Shown here one piece after another: positions 1-9,030 of a DNA stretch of 64,000 nt. This DNA comes from Rhodanobacter sp. (GTDB taxonomy: Bacteria > Pseudomonadota > Gammaproteobacteria > Xanthomonadales > Rhodanobacteraceae): positions 62,001 to 126,000 of the forward strand of contig SCRO01000056.1 of NCBI GenBank assembly GCA_004298505.1, given 5' to 3'. The translations under genes were made by a program, and so were the position numbers. Numbering within the stretch: position 1 is the stretch's first letter; every line of letters begins with the position of its first letter. Below the pieces are notes generated by a model that did not search any database, was not told the origin of the DNA, and saw nothing but the letters and a program-made list of their open reading frames with translations.

Positions 1-1135
1 ATATCTGGCGATGGCGATCGACAGTCTGCTCGCGCAGCAGCGCCCACCTGAAGAGATCATCGTGGCAGACGACCACTCCACTGATCAAACCGGACAGATT
101 CTGGCCCAGTACGGAGATCGTATCCGCGTGCTCAGGAGCGAAAAAAACGAAGGCAAGCCGGCCGCGCTCAATCGGGTGATTCCGCTGGCGCGTGGTTCAC
201 ACATCTGGATATTCGATGACGACGATGTCGCGTTGCCGAACGCCTTGCAAGTGCATACGGATTTTCTACGTTCGCACCCGGACATCGATTTTACCTACAG
301 CGACAAGTTTATTTACCAAGGCGATGGGGACATCTGGGAGCGCAAGGCGTGGCATGTCGATCACCTGCCGGTCTTCCCGCCGGAGGAGTTCCTTATCCGT
401 ACCATGGAGAGCATGCATACCTTGATGCAGGGCATGTTGATCCCGGCACGCTGCTACCTTGCGGTTGGGCCCTTCGACGCGGCTATCCAGCGTTGCGAAG
501 ATCACGACATGTTGCTGCGTCTGGGCGCCCAATTTCGCGCAGGCAATGTGGGGCGGCCAACCTTTGTCTACCGTGACCATGATGGCGCACGCGGCTCCGT
601 CTCCGACCGTCACGCCGGTAAGCAGAGATTTGCTGTTCTATTCCGCTACCGACAGGAGATCTTCCGGCGAGTCTGGGCTGAGTACCCATTGCGCTGCTAC
701 CTGCCTGGCTATCGACATTCGGAAGAGCCTGCCGGCGCGCTGCTGGCCCGAGCGCTGCTGCAGCGCAGTAGCATCATGTTCCGGCAGGGGCTAGCCGATG
801 AGGGTTTCGCTGATCTGCAGCAGGCCATACAACATCTGCCGGAGCCGGCACCGGAGGAAAGCTGGCTGCCCCTGCTTCTGTCCCGATCGATCGATCTGGA
901 CTCGTGGGAGCTGCATGATCGTTGGCGGCTGTTGCAGTATTTCAATCGAGCCCTACAAGGCCGTCGTGTCCGCCGGCTTTCGCGTTACGTTGCGCGGGGA
1001 CTCTACTGGAGCTTCAGTCGCGCGGTAAGAAAAAGAGAGTGGGCTCAGGCACTGTGGTCGTTGCAGATGCTGGCCGCCTATGGCCTCTTGCTTGGCAGCC
1101 GCATTTTGCCGCGATTCGATCATTCACCCACCTGA
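1..1135 (+). CDS. Family 2 glycosyltransferase (5' end outside window)
   Basis: The reading frame is open to the left edge and already reads YLAMAIDSLLAQQ, the usual start region of a GT-A family 2 enzyme, so about 15-25 residues are missing; the ATG at 11 is probably internal. It shows VADDHSTDQT, the nucleotide-binding acidic turn, and the metal-binding FDDDD cluster near residue 67. The C-terminal 150 residues are poorly conserved and may be a helical extension. It probably transfers an activated sugar to the growing exopolysaccharide at the cytoplasmic membrane. It is the only plus-strand gene of the EPS region and converges on the neighbouring minus-strand glycosyltransferase. Sugar donor and acceptor cannot be read from sequence. 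Confidence 0.85.
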   Translation, partial: YLAMAIDSLLAQQRPPEEIIVADDHSTDQTGQILAQYGDRIRVLRSEKNEGKPAALNRVIPLARGSHIWIFDDDDVALPNALQVHTDFLRSHPDIDFTYSDKFIYQGDGDIWERKAWHVDHLPVFPPEEFLIRTMESMHTLMQGMLIPARCYLAVGPFDAAIQRCEDHDMLLRLGAQFRAGNVGRPTFVYRDHDGARGSVSDRHAGKQRFAVLFRYRQEIFRRVWAEYPLRCYLPGYRHSEEPAGALLARALLQRSSIMFRQGLADEGFADLQQAIQHLPEPAPEESWLPLLLSRSIDLDSWELHDRWRLLQYFNRALQGRRVRRLSRYVARGLYWSFSRAVRKREWAQALWSLQMLAAYGLLLGSRILPRFDHSPT

Positions 1136-1201
1136 GAGACAAAGCCCGTTTCCCGCAGAACGTCTGCCTCCGCACGGCGTTGGGTTTCGACCGCTGGGCC
1201 G

Positions 1202-2149
1202 CTACCGTCGTCGGGTCGGGATCAACAATTTTCTGGAGAACAGCAAGTACTTGAACGTGAAAGGTGGACGCATGCTTCGCAGGTGGTAGTGCCAGGCTTT
1301 GCGGCATCCTCCTCGACGCCAGTATCTGGAAGCCAGGGTATGCAGGACATTCCTGTACTTGCGCTCCATGATCGCCAGTGTTTCGTTGTCTACACGAGGG
1401 TCGGCTTTCATGGTGTCCAACAGGTCCAACGCAGCCTCTTCGTATTCAAAGCTCTTTGACGCCGATTTTTGAGTGTTGTAGTACGTGACCGTTGCCACAT
1501 CCAGAAAGCTGATGCGTTTACCCTCAACGGCCAGCAGGAACGCGATATAGGTCCATTCGTGATAATCGCGTTTGACGTCGAGAAATTGAGTGGAAATCGA
1601 CTCGGTCCTGAAGATGCTTGCGCCTGGGCACAACCAGGATTCTTCGAGCAGACTGCGCAACGGATGAACCCCATGCGCCGCGAGGTTCAGATACATGGGG
1701 CGCAATTGGGCATTCGATGAAAAGTATCCGTTGGTGATGAGCACGTCCCAGTCGGGATTGTCCGCAAGGTGGCGCGCGAGCCGTTGCAATCCGTGTTCCA
1801 CCAATTCGTCATCATCGTCGAGGAACATAAAATGAGGCGCCGCCACCAGGGTTCGACCGACCGCAAGCGCGTGCCCAGCCGAAGCTTCTCGCTCGTAATG
1901 GAACAGTACGCCCGATCGCTGCCGCAATGCTTCGACCAGTGGCGGGTGGAAGCGTTCGCCGTTGACGACGACGATGGGCCGTGCGGCCAGCCAGGATTGG
2001 CTCTGAATGCCGTTCAGCGCGCGCAACAATTCGCGCTCACGCGCCTCGAGCGCAAGGGTTCGGATAATGACATCAACCCGGGGCCGGCCATTCTCTGGAT
2101 GCGGCACTTCCCCCTCGGGAACGCGGGTGTGAGTTTCAGCTTCGATCAT
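1202..2149 (-). CDS. Family 2 glycosyltransferase
   Basis: A 315-residue GT-A fold glycosyltransferase. The N-terminal part has VDVIIRTLALEARE (Rossmann-like first strand) and the metal-binding motif FLDDDDELVEHG near residue 110-120, followed by the acceptor-side region with VKRDYHEWTYIAF. The ATG at 2149 overlaps the end of the upstream flippase gene by 14 bp, so the two are translationally coupled. It is the last minus-strand gene of the EPS locus. The likely role is addition of one sugar of the EPS repeat unit; specificity is unknown. Confidence 0.85.
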   Translation of the reverse strand: MIEAETHTRVPEGEVPHPENGRPRVDVIIRTLALEARERELLRALNGIQSQSWLAARPIVVVNGERFHPPLVEALRQRSGVLFHYEREASAGHALAVGRTLVAAPHFMFLDDDDELVEHGLQRLARHLADNPDWDVLITNGYFSSNAQLRPMYLNLAAHGVHPLRSLLEESWLCPGASIFRTESISTQFLDVKRDYHEWTYIAFLLAVEGKRISFLDVATVTYYNTQKSASKSFEYEEAALDLLDTMKADPRVDNETLAIMERKYRNVLHTLASRYWRRGGCRKAWHYHLRSMRPPFTFKYLLFSRKLLIPTRRR

Positions 2150-3632
2150 TTCGTATGCTCCGGCGCCACTGGGTAACCCGACCCATCACGTTCGACATCT
2201 CGGCCCAGAGCGGATGCCGAAAAACCCGAACGCCGATCAGCCAGCCGACTGCCGCACCAAGACTCGCAAGCACAAACGGCGCCCATAGATGACCTGCACT
2301 TGGCGGCATTAATGCGTAAAATGTCAAGGGCAGCACGATGGCGGCACCGGTGACGCCAAGGCTCGACACAAGGGCGCACACTATATCGCGCGCAGTGATG
2401 GCGGTGTATTTCCGCAACGCGGCGTATTTAAGCGCTATGGAGAACCCAGCGACCAGGATCTGGCTAGCGGCGGCGGCTTCGAGGCCGTACATGGTTGCCG
2501 GGACAAGAACGGCAATGCGCACGATCTGAGTGATCGTCGAGACGCCCGTCGTTACCTTGACCTTGCCGATGGCGGTGAAGAACTGCCCAAACTGGGGTAT
2601 CAGCATCCCGGTACCCGCGGCGATGGCCAGCAGGCGCAGGATCGGCACAGCCATATCCCATTGGGTGCCAAACATGATGCGAATAATCGGAAAGGCCATC
2701 AATGCGGAAAACACCGCAAACGGCAAAGAAATACCGGTGATGAAGGTCAGGGATTTCAGATACAGCTTATCGACACCTTTCGCGTTGTGATGACGGTGCG
2801 CAAAAGCTGGAAAAGCTACGGCACCGATGGCGCCCATGACATTATTCTGGAACATGTTGAGCAAACCATAGCCGCGACTGTAAAGCCCCACGTCCGCAAA
2901 CGTGAGAATCCGTCCGATGACGAAATCTGGCGCATAAAATCCCACGCGATTCATGATGTCGCCGATCGTTTGTTGCAAACCGAACCGGGTCACTGCCCTC
3001 CAGTGCGCCAGACTCAGCCCTCTGATCCTGTAGGCCCGCCCCCAAACCCAGCAACCGAGCACGTTGGCTCCCACCCCCGCGACGGAACCCCAAGCCGGGC
3101 TCATGTAGCCGAAGCCGAAAACGGCGAGCGCCATCGTAGTGCCAGTTCGCAGGCATAGTTCTCCCAGATTTATCCGGTAAAGGATGCCAAACTGCATCGA
3201 TCTTGTCAGCAGCGCGTTGACCGTGGAACCGAACGGCAAAAGCAAAAAGTTGATGCTCAACACCCGCAGCACGAGGGTCAGACCCGGCTGGTCGTAGAAA
3301 TCGCCGATCCACGGGCTCACAACGAACATGACTATTGCCAGAGTCCAGGCGATGCACAGGTTGACCGTGAAAGCGGAACGAACCACAACATCGTCGAGGT
3401 CATGTGCCTGGACGAGATATTGGGAGACCCCAAAGTCTCTCAACATCTGCGCCAGTGTGATGGTTGCGGCGCCTACCGAATAGACGCCGACCTGCGCAGG
3501 AGTAAGTAGCCGGCTCAGGATGATCACGGTGGGAACCGCGAACAACAGATTGGTGTACTGCTTGGCGAACGACAGCCCGAGTGAGCGTCGGATGGATGGC
3601 GAACGCGAGTGCGGGTCAGGAGATTTTTGCAT
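2136..3632 (-). CDS. Wzx-type polysaccharide flippase (MOP superfamily)
   Basis: A polytopic membrane protein of 498 residues with about 12-14 hydrophobic helices, including FAKQYTNLLFAVPTVIILSR near the N terminus and GVYSVGAATITLAQM just after, which is typical of the oligosaccharide flippase family (MATE/MOP fold). It should move lipid-linked EPS repeat units across the inner membrane before polymerisation. The in-frame TTG at 3641 is possible, but the ATG at 3632 gives the more ordinary start. It forms a two-gene unit with the glycosyltransferase downstream and is separated from the rest of the EPS locus by a 515-bp gap. Confidence 0.88.
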   Translation of the reverse strand: MQKSPDPHSRSPSIRRSLGLSFAKQYTNLLFAVPTVIILSRLLTPAQVGVYSVGAATITLAQMLRDFGVSQYLVQAHDLDDVVVRSAFTVNLCIAWTLAIVMFVVSPWIGDFYDQPGLTLVLRVLSINFLLLPFGSTVNALLTRSMQFGILYRINLGELCLRTGTTMALAVFGFGYMSPAWGSVAGVGANVLGCWVWGRAYRIRGLSLAHWRAVTRFGLQQTIGDIMNRVGFYAPDFVIGRILTFADVGLYSRGYGLLNMFQNNVMGAIGAVAFPAFAHRHHNAKGVDKLYLKSLTFITGISLPFAVFSALMAFPIIRIMFGTQWDMAVPILRLLAIAAGTGMLIPQFGQFFTAIGKVKVTTGVSTITQIVRIAVLVPATMYGLEAAAASQILVAGFSIALKYAALRKYTAITARDIVCALVSSLGVTGAAIVLPLTFYALMPPSAGHLWAPFVLASLGAAVGWLIGVRVFRHPLWAEMSNVMGRVTQWRRSIRNDRS

Positions 3633-4147
3633 TGCCGTCAACGCAGTTGATGGGGGTTTTGGCTGGCCTTGATAACAAGCCTTGAAATTTGCCGGAACGG
3701 ATTAAAAGTGAGCTACACCCGTATCCCAACCTGCGCGCAAACCGTTCCGTCTCGACAAGCATCCCGGCCCCAGCGGGGGCGCTACCAGATTGCCGTGCTG
3801 CATAGCGGCTGACTTTGCGTGCAGATACATTGCTGCAGCGGTCATCCCGATGGATGTTACATGCGCGGTGTTTGTCAGGAATCCAATTCACGATTATCTA
3901 CCTATGGGAATTGCATCGATTCACGGGCGCCGGCATCTCCGCTGGCAGTCGAGTGAGCCCGCGAGACGGTTGGAATCTCACGTGGATCAAAGCGCGATCA
4001 ATCGCGTACCAGGCGCGCGAGCCGCGGTACGTGGAAACGTGTCAAGCGTCCAAAATGCAGCAGAACGCCGCAAATCTGTTGGTCGCAGCCGCACCGTGTA
4101 GAGAACGGCGCCTTACGGCGTGGCGTCTTGCAGTCACTTGGGGTTCG
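3633..4147. other. Intergenic gap inside the EPS locus
   Basis: About 515 bp with no convincing coding region on either strand. Short open frames exist but give no recognisable domain and low-complexity, arginine-rich translations. It separates the flippase/glycosyltransferase pair from the rest of the minus-strand EPS genes, so it probably holds the promoter for the flippase gene. No clear sigma-70 or sigma-54 promoter was identified by eye. Confidence 0.5.
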
Positions 4148-5383
4148 TCAAACTACCACCTCATCAAGCAAGTGCGCCAGTTTGACCGCGCCGTGGCGAC
4201 GTGACCATTTTTCGATGCTGGATCGATGCGCCTGTAGATCAGGGCCTTCGGCCAGGAAATCCAGAAACCGCAACAAGCCCTGCTCGATCCTCGATTCGTT
4301 GTCGAGCGGCACCAGTTCCGCATTGCCCGCTTCGCGCAGCACGCCCGCCGTGTCGCCGTGTTCGCCGACCAGAGCGAAGATTGGCTTGCCGACCCGCAAG
4401 TACTCATAGACCTTGGCCGGAATTTGCCGGTCGAATCGACTGCCCTGGAACAGCAGCAGGCCATCAGCAGCGGCCTGTTCAAGCAGCGCCTCGCGGCTGC
4501 TAACCGGTGACGCGAGAGTCACGATATCGGCGATGTCACAACGATCAATCTGCTGCTGATACTGGGCCTCGGAGCCGCTTGCGCGCAGCACTACGCGAAA
4601 CATTTCAGGGCCCGCTTTCCCTGACCGCTTGAGTTTTCCAAGCACCGCAAAAAAAGCGCTCGGATCGCGACCGTCCGGATACAGCAGCCCGCTGTGCACC
4701 AAGACGAACGGCGCGGTACGTCCGCCCGACACGGTCGGCATGGCACTGAAATCGGCCTCGTCGTAACCATTCGGGATAACAATCAGGCGGTTATCCCGGG
4801 ATACCTGCGGATAGCGTTCGGCATACCCACGCATAGCCCCCGGAGTGGTGAACACGGTGCGGGCCGCGTGCGCCAGCACCCGCTGTTCCCAGCGCCGTTG
4901 TGAGGCGACAGCAAACCGATTCCCCGCATCTACGGAACTCGCGACCGGGTCTCTGAAGTCTGCCACCCATGGCAGTCCGGTCCTGCGACTCAACGTATGC
5001 GCGACGCAGTGCGCCGTCATGATCGGATACGTGGACCAGATCGCATCGATCTGGTGACGGCGGATCAATCGCAACCCCTGCAAGACTGCTGCCGGCCACC
5101 AAGATGCCCAGCCATCCGGCTGCGCCATGAATCCAGCATACTTCCCGCGGATGGACAAATGTCGTCTTACGTCCAGCGCGAATGTCCGGTGCACGCGGCA
5201 GTTTTCCGGGATCAGTTTGAGGTTGTCGGCATCGACACGCGGGAACGCCGCGGCTATGGCCGACAGCACGATGGGCTCCCAGCCTAGCGACGGCAAATGC
5301 CGGGCGAAGCCCAAAGTGCGCAGGTGCCCGCTGCCCATGGCGACAGGTGGAAAGTGGAACGCAATCATCAGCACGCGCTTCAC
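4148..5383 (-). CDS. Group 1 (GT4) glycosyltransferase
   Basis: A 411-residue GT-B glycosyltransferase. The start VKRVLMIAFHFPP uses the GTG at 5383, which forms a GTGA overlap with the stop codon of the upstream ligase gene; the longer open frame upstream is the shadow of that gene. The N-terminal acceptor domain has GSGHLRTLGFARHL and VADFRDPV, and the C-terminal donor domain has VIPNGYDEADF and a region PAKVYEYLRVGKPIFALV typical of nucleotide-sugar binding. Likely adds a sugar to the EPS repeat unit on the cytoplasmic face. Specificity unknown. Confidence 0.88.
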   Translation of the reverse strand: MKRVLMIAFHFPPVAMGSGHLRTLGFARHLPSLGWEPIVLSAIAAAFPRVDADNLKLIPENCRVHRTFALDVRRHLSIRGKYAGFMAQPDGWASWWPAAVLQGLRLIRRHQIDAIWSTYPIMTAHCVAHTLSRRTGLPWVADFRDPVASSVDAGNRFAVASQRRWEQRVLAHAARTVFTTPGAMRGYAERYPQVSRDNRLIVIPNGYDEADFSAMPTVSGGRTAPFVLVHSGLLYPDGRDPSAFFAVLGKLKRSGKAGPEMFRVVLRASGSEAQYQQQIDRCDIADIVTLASPVSSREALLEQAAADGLLLFQGSRFDRQIPAKVYEYLRVGKPIFALVGEHGDTAGVLREAGNAELVPLDNESRIEQGLLRFLDFLAEGPDLQAHRSSIEKWSRRHGAVKLAHLLDEVVV

Positions 5384-6708
5384 GTGGTCACTCCGGCAAC
5401 ACTTTGCGCGTTGCCGGAGACGGCAAAAGCGCCTGGGCTGCTGCCGTAATGAAGTTCTCGCGCGGGTTGGCTTGCACGCTGCCGCATATGAAGTTCCAGA
5501 ATTGCGCACAGTGCCATCACCTGATAGGCCAGGTCGAAATAGCTCATTGGCAGGAAGGCTCCCGCCGCCATGAACGCCACTAGACTCACCTGCAGCATCG
5601 AGGCCAGATCGAAAGCCCACTTCATGTCCGGAATATCACGTGTTCTTTTTCGCACGCGACTGCAGTTTCTCCAGCTCACGAACAGCAGCATCAGGAACAA
5701 AACCAGCCCGGGAAAACCCTGTTCACCCATAACCCGGAAATAAATGCTGTGTATGGCACGCGGGATCGCGTCTTCTGGACCGTAGCTCCGCCACAGGGAA
5801 GCGCTTTGATATACGTTGAACCCACCACCCAGCAACGGACGGTGCGCGGCGACACTGGCCGCAAACTCGTAGGACTGGATCCGCGTTTCTCCTGAATCCG
5901 TCTGCCCAGCATGGTGCAACGTATCCATCCTGTCCGTCCATTGAGCAGGCATGAAATGGTAGGCGGTAAACCCCACCGCCACGATCACCAAAACAACCGC
6001 CAGCCGACCTCGGCTCTTCAGGAACAAGGCGCCAGCGACGATAACCAAGGCAATCAGGCCGCCTCGTGAATACGTGCCCAGCACGGCGATACCGGTCAAC
6101 AGCATGCCGAAGCCCAAGCCAGTGCGCACGAGTTTCCGCGAGGAATGCAGCTGCAAATAGCGCATGAACGGCAGCGTCATGCATAGGGCAAGCGCCAATG
6201 CATTGTTGTCCGCAATGAAACTGGCGGGAGGTCCGAACACATGGTTGCCACCGCCATGGAGTATCGTGAACAGGCCGCCCTTGACACCATAAAAGCCCAG
6301 CGAGACCACGATCATCCATACCAGCCAATGCATACGCTCGCGGTTGTTGATCAGGACCAGCGTTACGAACACCATGACCAGGATTTTGGCGAATTCCAGC
6401 CACTTCTCCCATGCCGAATTCGGTACAACTGCAAAGAAGGTGGTCAGCCCGGTCCAGAGCAGGAACATTACCAGCAGCACACTGGTCGTCGACCAGGGGA
6501 TCTTTTTGGATTCCTTGCTGAACAGCAAGCTCAAGAGCGTGACGATGGCAACCAGTTCCACCCACGGAAAGCTGATTGCAAACCCGTAACAGAGGCGATT
6601 TGGATTCATGTAGCCGAGCCAAGACCAAACCAGCAGGCCCACATACGGGCGCATCAGAGTGTAGGGGATCATTCCGAAGATGAACAAGGCAAGGGCGATG
6701 TCACGCAT
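5380..6708 (-). CDS. O-antigen ligase/polymerase-like membrane protein, exosortase A-associated
   Basis: A 442-residue protein with roughly ten transmembrane helices. It resembles the 'putative O-glycosylation ligase, exosortase A system-associated' family (TIGR03097): conserved early stretch MIPYTLMRPYVGLLVWSWL, the YSRGG motif and a large periplasmic loop with QSYEFAASVAAHRPLLGGGF typical of the O-antigen ligase/Wzy domain. It probably polymerises the EPS unit or ligates glycan to an acceptor. The ATG at 6708 overlaps the preceding gene by 8 bp (ATGCGTGA); the upstream in-frame start at 6744 would overlap further and lies in that gene. Confidence 0.85.
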   Translation of the reverse strand: MRDIALALFIFGMIPYTLMRPYVGLLVWSWLGYMNPNRLCYGFAISFPWVELVAIVTLLSLLFSKESKKIPWSTTSVLLVMFLLWTGLTTFFAVVPNSAWEKWLEFAKILVMVFVTLVLINNRERMHWLVWMIVVSLGFYGVKGGLFTILHGGGNHVFGPPASFIADNNALALALCMTLPFMRYLQLHSSRKLVRTGLGFGMLLTGIAVLGTYSRGGLIALVIVAGALFLKSRGRLAVVLVIVAVGFTAYHFMPAQWTDRMDTLHHAGQTDSGETRIQSYEFAASVAAHRPLLGGGFNVYQSASLWRSYGPEDAIPRAIHSIYFRVMGEQGFPGLVLFLMLLFVSWRNCSRVRKRTRDIPDMKWAFDLASMLQVSLVAFMAAGAFLPMSYFDLAYQVMALCAILELHMRQRASQPARELHYGSSPGAFAVSGNAQSVAGVTT

Positions 6709-7828
6709 GTCGCTGGCCCCTTTCCAGTTGCAGCATGAGCGCATCCATGAAGAATTTCGCTGCCCAGTTTGGATAGCGGTTTTTCATGTAGCCGCCTGAT
6801 CGCGGGTGCGAGCCGGGCACGCCACCACGTACCGTCCCGTCGGCCGCCGTCACATTCTGGATGGACAGATTAAAGTGATTGGCGCGTTCCGCTGCCGCCT
6901 TCCCGGATTGCTCGCCGGTTTCCGCCACCAGGCGCTGCCAGATGATGGCCATTTGCGCATTGCCCGTCATGCAGCTCCAGCGGCTCGCCGCACGCCAATC
7001 GGAATCGAGACGTCCGGGCAAGGCACCGTCGCCACGCTGACTTTGCGCTACCGCTTGCGCGATGCGTGCAGCCGCATCCACGAAGGCGCTGTCGCCAGCG
7101 ATCAAACCGACTTCCAGGATGCCGCGCGTGGCATATGCGATGGTATGCGTGAGCGGCCGCTCGTTGTCTTCCAGGTCGTTGTTTTCAAGCCAACCATTGG
7201 GATGCATCTGGGTCAGTGCCCACTGCACGTTGCGCACGGCTGCATCCAGATAGCTAGGCTCCCCAAGCGTACGGCCTGCTTGGGCCAGCGCGAAGGCCAC
7301 GCGCGTGTTGTAGGTATTCATGGTATGCGCGGCAAAGGGCGAAGCGTAGCGCCGCCACGCGCCGTCCGGATCCTGGGCGGCTACCAGCCAATCGGCCGCG
7401 CGTGCAGCCGAGTCACGAAAGCGGGCATCCTGCGTTTGCTGCCAAGCCGACAGCCAGCCGAACAGCACCTGCCCGGTGTTGAAGATGGTCGGCACGATCT
7501 GGGTTGCGTCCATCGTGCCGGCACGCACGCCACCCTCGGCAAACTGGATGTCGGATTCCCACGCGGCCATGCGCACGGCCCGTTCCCGATATTCGTTGTT
7601 GCCGGAAAATTCCGCATAGCGAAAGAAGGTTGGAATGATGTAGCCGGTGGTTTCCGGATAGGCACCGGCCCATTGGCGTTTCGCCACGTCGTAATGGGAG
7701 CTGACACCGTCGCAACCGGTGGCGTCCTGCGCGCGCGCCAGCCATTCGGCCGCCGCTTGCAGTCCGCGGCGCGCGTCCACCGCCGAGTGCGTCCATCGTC
7801 TGGGCAGGAGTTTGGCGACCACACTCAT
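6701..7828 (-). CDS. Alpha/alpha-toroid protein of the EPS locus (function unknown)
   Basis: A soluble 375-residue protein with no signal peptide. It is built from repeating helical hairpins rich in WL, AxxAAxW and GW/GA turns (for example AAEWLARAQD, AADWLVAAQDPDGAW, NVQWALTQMHPNGW), the pattern of an (alpha/alpha)6 toroid found in terpene cyclase-like and six-hairpin glycosidase-like enzymes. Such proteins occur in EPS clusters, but I cannot assign a reaction; epimerase, lyase or hydrolase activity on a lipid-linked sugar are possibilities. It overlaps the ATP-grasp gene upstream by 4 bp and the ligase gene downstream by 8 bp, so it belongs to the same operon. Confidence 0.7.
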   Translation of the reverse strand: MSVVAKLLPRRWTHSAVDARRGLQAAAEWLARAQDATGCDGVSSHYDVAKRQWAGAYPETTGYIIPTFFRYAEFSGNNEYRERAVRMAAWESDIQFAEGGVRAGTMDATQIVPTIFNTGQVLFGWLSAWQQTQDARFRDSAARAADWLVAAQDPDGAWRRYASPFAAHTMNTYNTRVAFALAQAGRTLGEPSYLDAAVRNVQWALTQMHPNGWLENNDLEDNERPLTHTIAYATRGILEVGLIAGDSAFVDAAARIAQAVAQSQRGDGALPGRLDSDWRAASRWSCMTGNAQMAIIWQRLVAETGEQSGKAAAERANHFNLSIQNVTAADGTVRGGVPGSHPRSGGYMKNRYPNWAAKFFMDALMLQLERGQRHA

Positions 7829-9030
7829 GACTTGCTCCCGGCCGCTGGCGACCTACCCATCATCTTCGAAGTTCGGCTGTGCAGCGCATGTCGGACGTAT
7901 CGCCAGTTTTGCACCAGGCACGGCATCGGGTCGCGCCACCGCCACAAGGCATCGGCCACGTGACTACCGCGCGGATAACCTTGCTTGAATGGTTGGCCTT
8001 GTGCCACCGCGGATTGCATATCCTCGGATCGCACACGCCACACCGCGGGTCGCTCGTGCACGACAGGGGCCAGGATCGGGAGATCCAGCTCGGAACACCA
8101 GGCCGCATAGGGCAGGTTGACGCCGTTCAAGGTGGCCACTTCCTCCTGGTAATCCGTGCGGCCGACCGTGGGTTCCACCATGCGGAATTCACCACTGCGC
8201 GAGTCGCGCTTGTACTCCATGCTGGCCATACCGATCACGCCCGCAGCTCGAAAAAATTGCGCGGTCATGGCGGACAGTTCCTCATGTGCTTCGGGAGCTG
8301 CGACGCAGCTTGCGGTACCGCCCACCTGCGGTGGCCAGGAACGGATTTTGCGGCCCGTGAATGATGCGGCAACGTGTCCTTGCCTGCCGAGATACTGCAG
8401 ACAAAAGTAAATATTAGAGTCCGGCCCCTCGATCCATTCCTGCACCACAATGTCTCCCATCACCGGCAGAATGCGGCGGAGCAACGCTGCTCCGTCTTCA
8501 GCACTCTCCACGCGGTACGCCTTCTTGAATCGCCGCCCATAATCGTCATTCCGTTTGCCGGGTTTGATCACTACCGGATAACGCAGGTTCTCGATCGCGG
8601 ACAGGTCCGCCAGCGTGCGAACGTGCACCAGCGGCGGAATGGGACTACCGAGTTGTTCGGCGAGGCGCTGGAAACCCTGTTTGTGCTGCAAGGTAGCCAC
8701 CACGTCCATGCTCGGCAGGCTGAAGCGGTAAAGAGAAGACAATCGATCGCGATAGTGCGAAACCGTCTTGACGCTCTCCTCCTGAGTCAGCAATAACACC
8801 GGACGCAAGCCGGAGAACTGTGCGGTAACCAGGCGCACCAGCTCTTCAACCAATGTTTCACCACGCACGGAACGCACCGTCACGAGGGTCGCGGTACGGG
8901 TGTGCATTTCCGGACGGCGCGGATCGGAATCCAGCAACCAGACCGGTACGCGCTCATGCGCCAGACTACGCGCCACGCCCAGGCCATTGATTCCGGCACC
9001 GACTACCACTGCGGGAGTATCAGCCGCCAT
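7825..9030 (-). CDS. ATP-grasp domain protein
   Basis: A 401-residue protein. The N terminus has a Rossmann-type glycine pattern VVVGAGINGLGVARSL followed by WLLDSD, and the middle carries ATP-grasp features: YPVVIKPGKRNDDYG (ATP-binding lysine) near residue 175-190 and VVQEWIEGPDSNIYF near 217-230. The family joins a carboxylate to an amine or other nucleophile through an acyl-phosphate. In this setting it may add an amino acid or other group to a sugar or lipid of the EPS; that is inference from context. It overlaps the toroid gene by 4 bp (ATGA) and abuts the glycosyltransferase upstream. Confidence 0.75.
   Translation of the reverse strand: MAADTPAVVVGAGINGLGVARSLAHERVPVWLLDSDPRRPEMHTRTATLVTVRSVRGETLVEELVRLVTAQFSGLRPVLLLTQEESVKTVSHYRDRLSSLYRFSLPSMDVVATLQHKQGFQRLAEQLGSPIPPLVHVRTLADLSAIENLRYPVVIKPGKRNDDYGRRFKKAYRVESAEDGAALLRRILPVMGDIVVQEWIEGPDSNIYFCLQYLGRQGHVAASFTGRKIRSWPPQVGGTASCVAAPEAHEELSAMTAQFFRAAGVIGMASMEYKRDSRSGEFRMVEPTVGRTDYQEEVATLNGVNLPYAAWCSELDLPILAPVVHERPAVWRVRSEDMQSAVAQGQPFKQGYPRGSHVADALWRWRDPMPCLVQNWRYVRHALHSRTSKMMGRSPAAGSKS

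Noticed and set aside
3616-4101. Short frames in the gap between flippase and glycosyltransferase
   Set aside because: No conserved pattern, no ribosome-binding site and basic, low-complexity translations.
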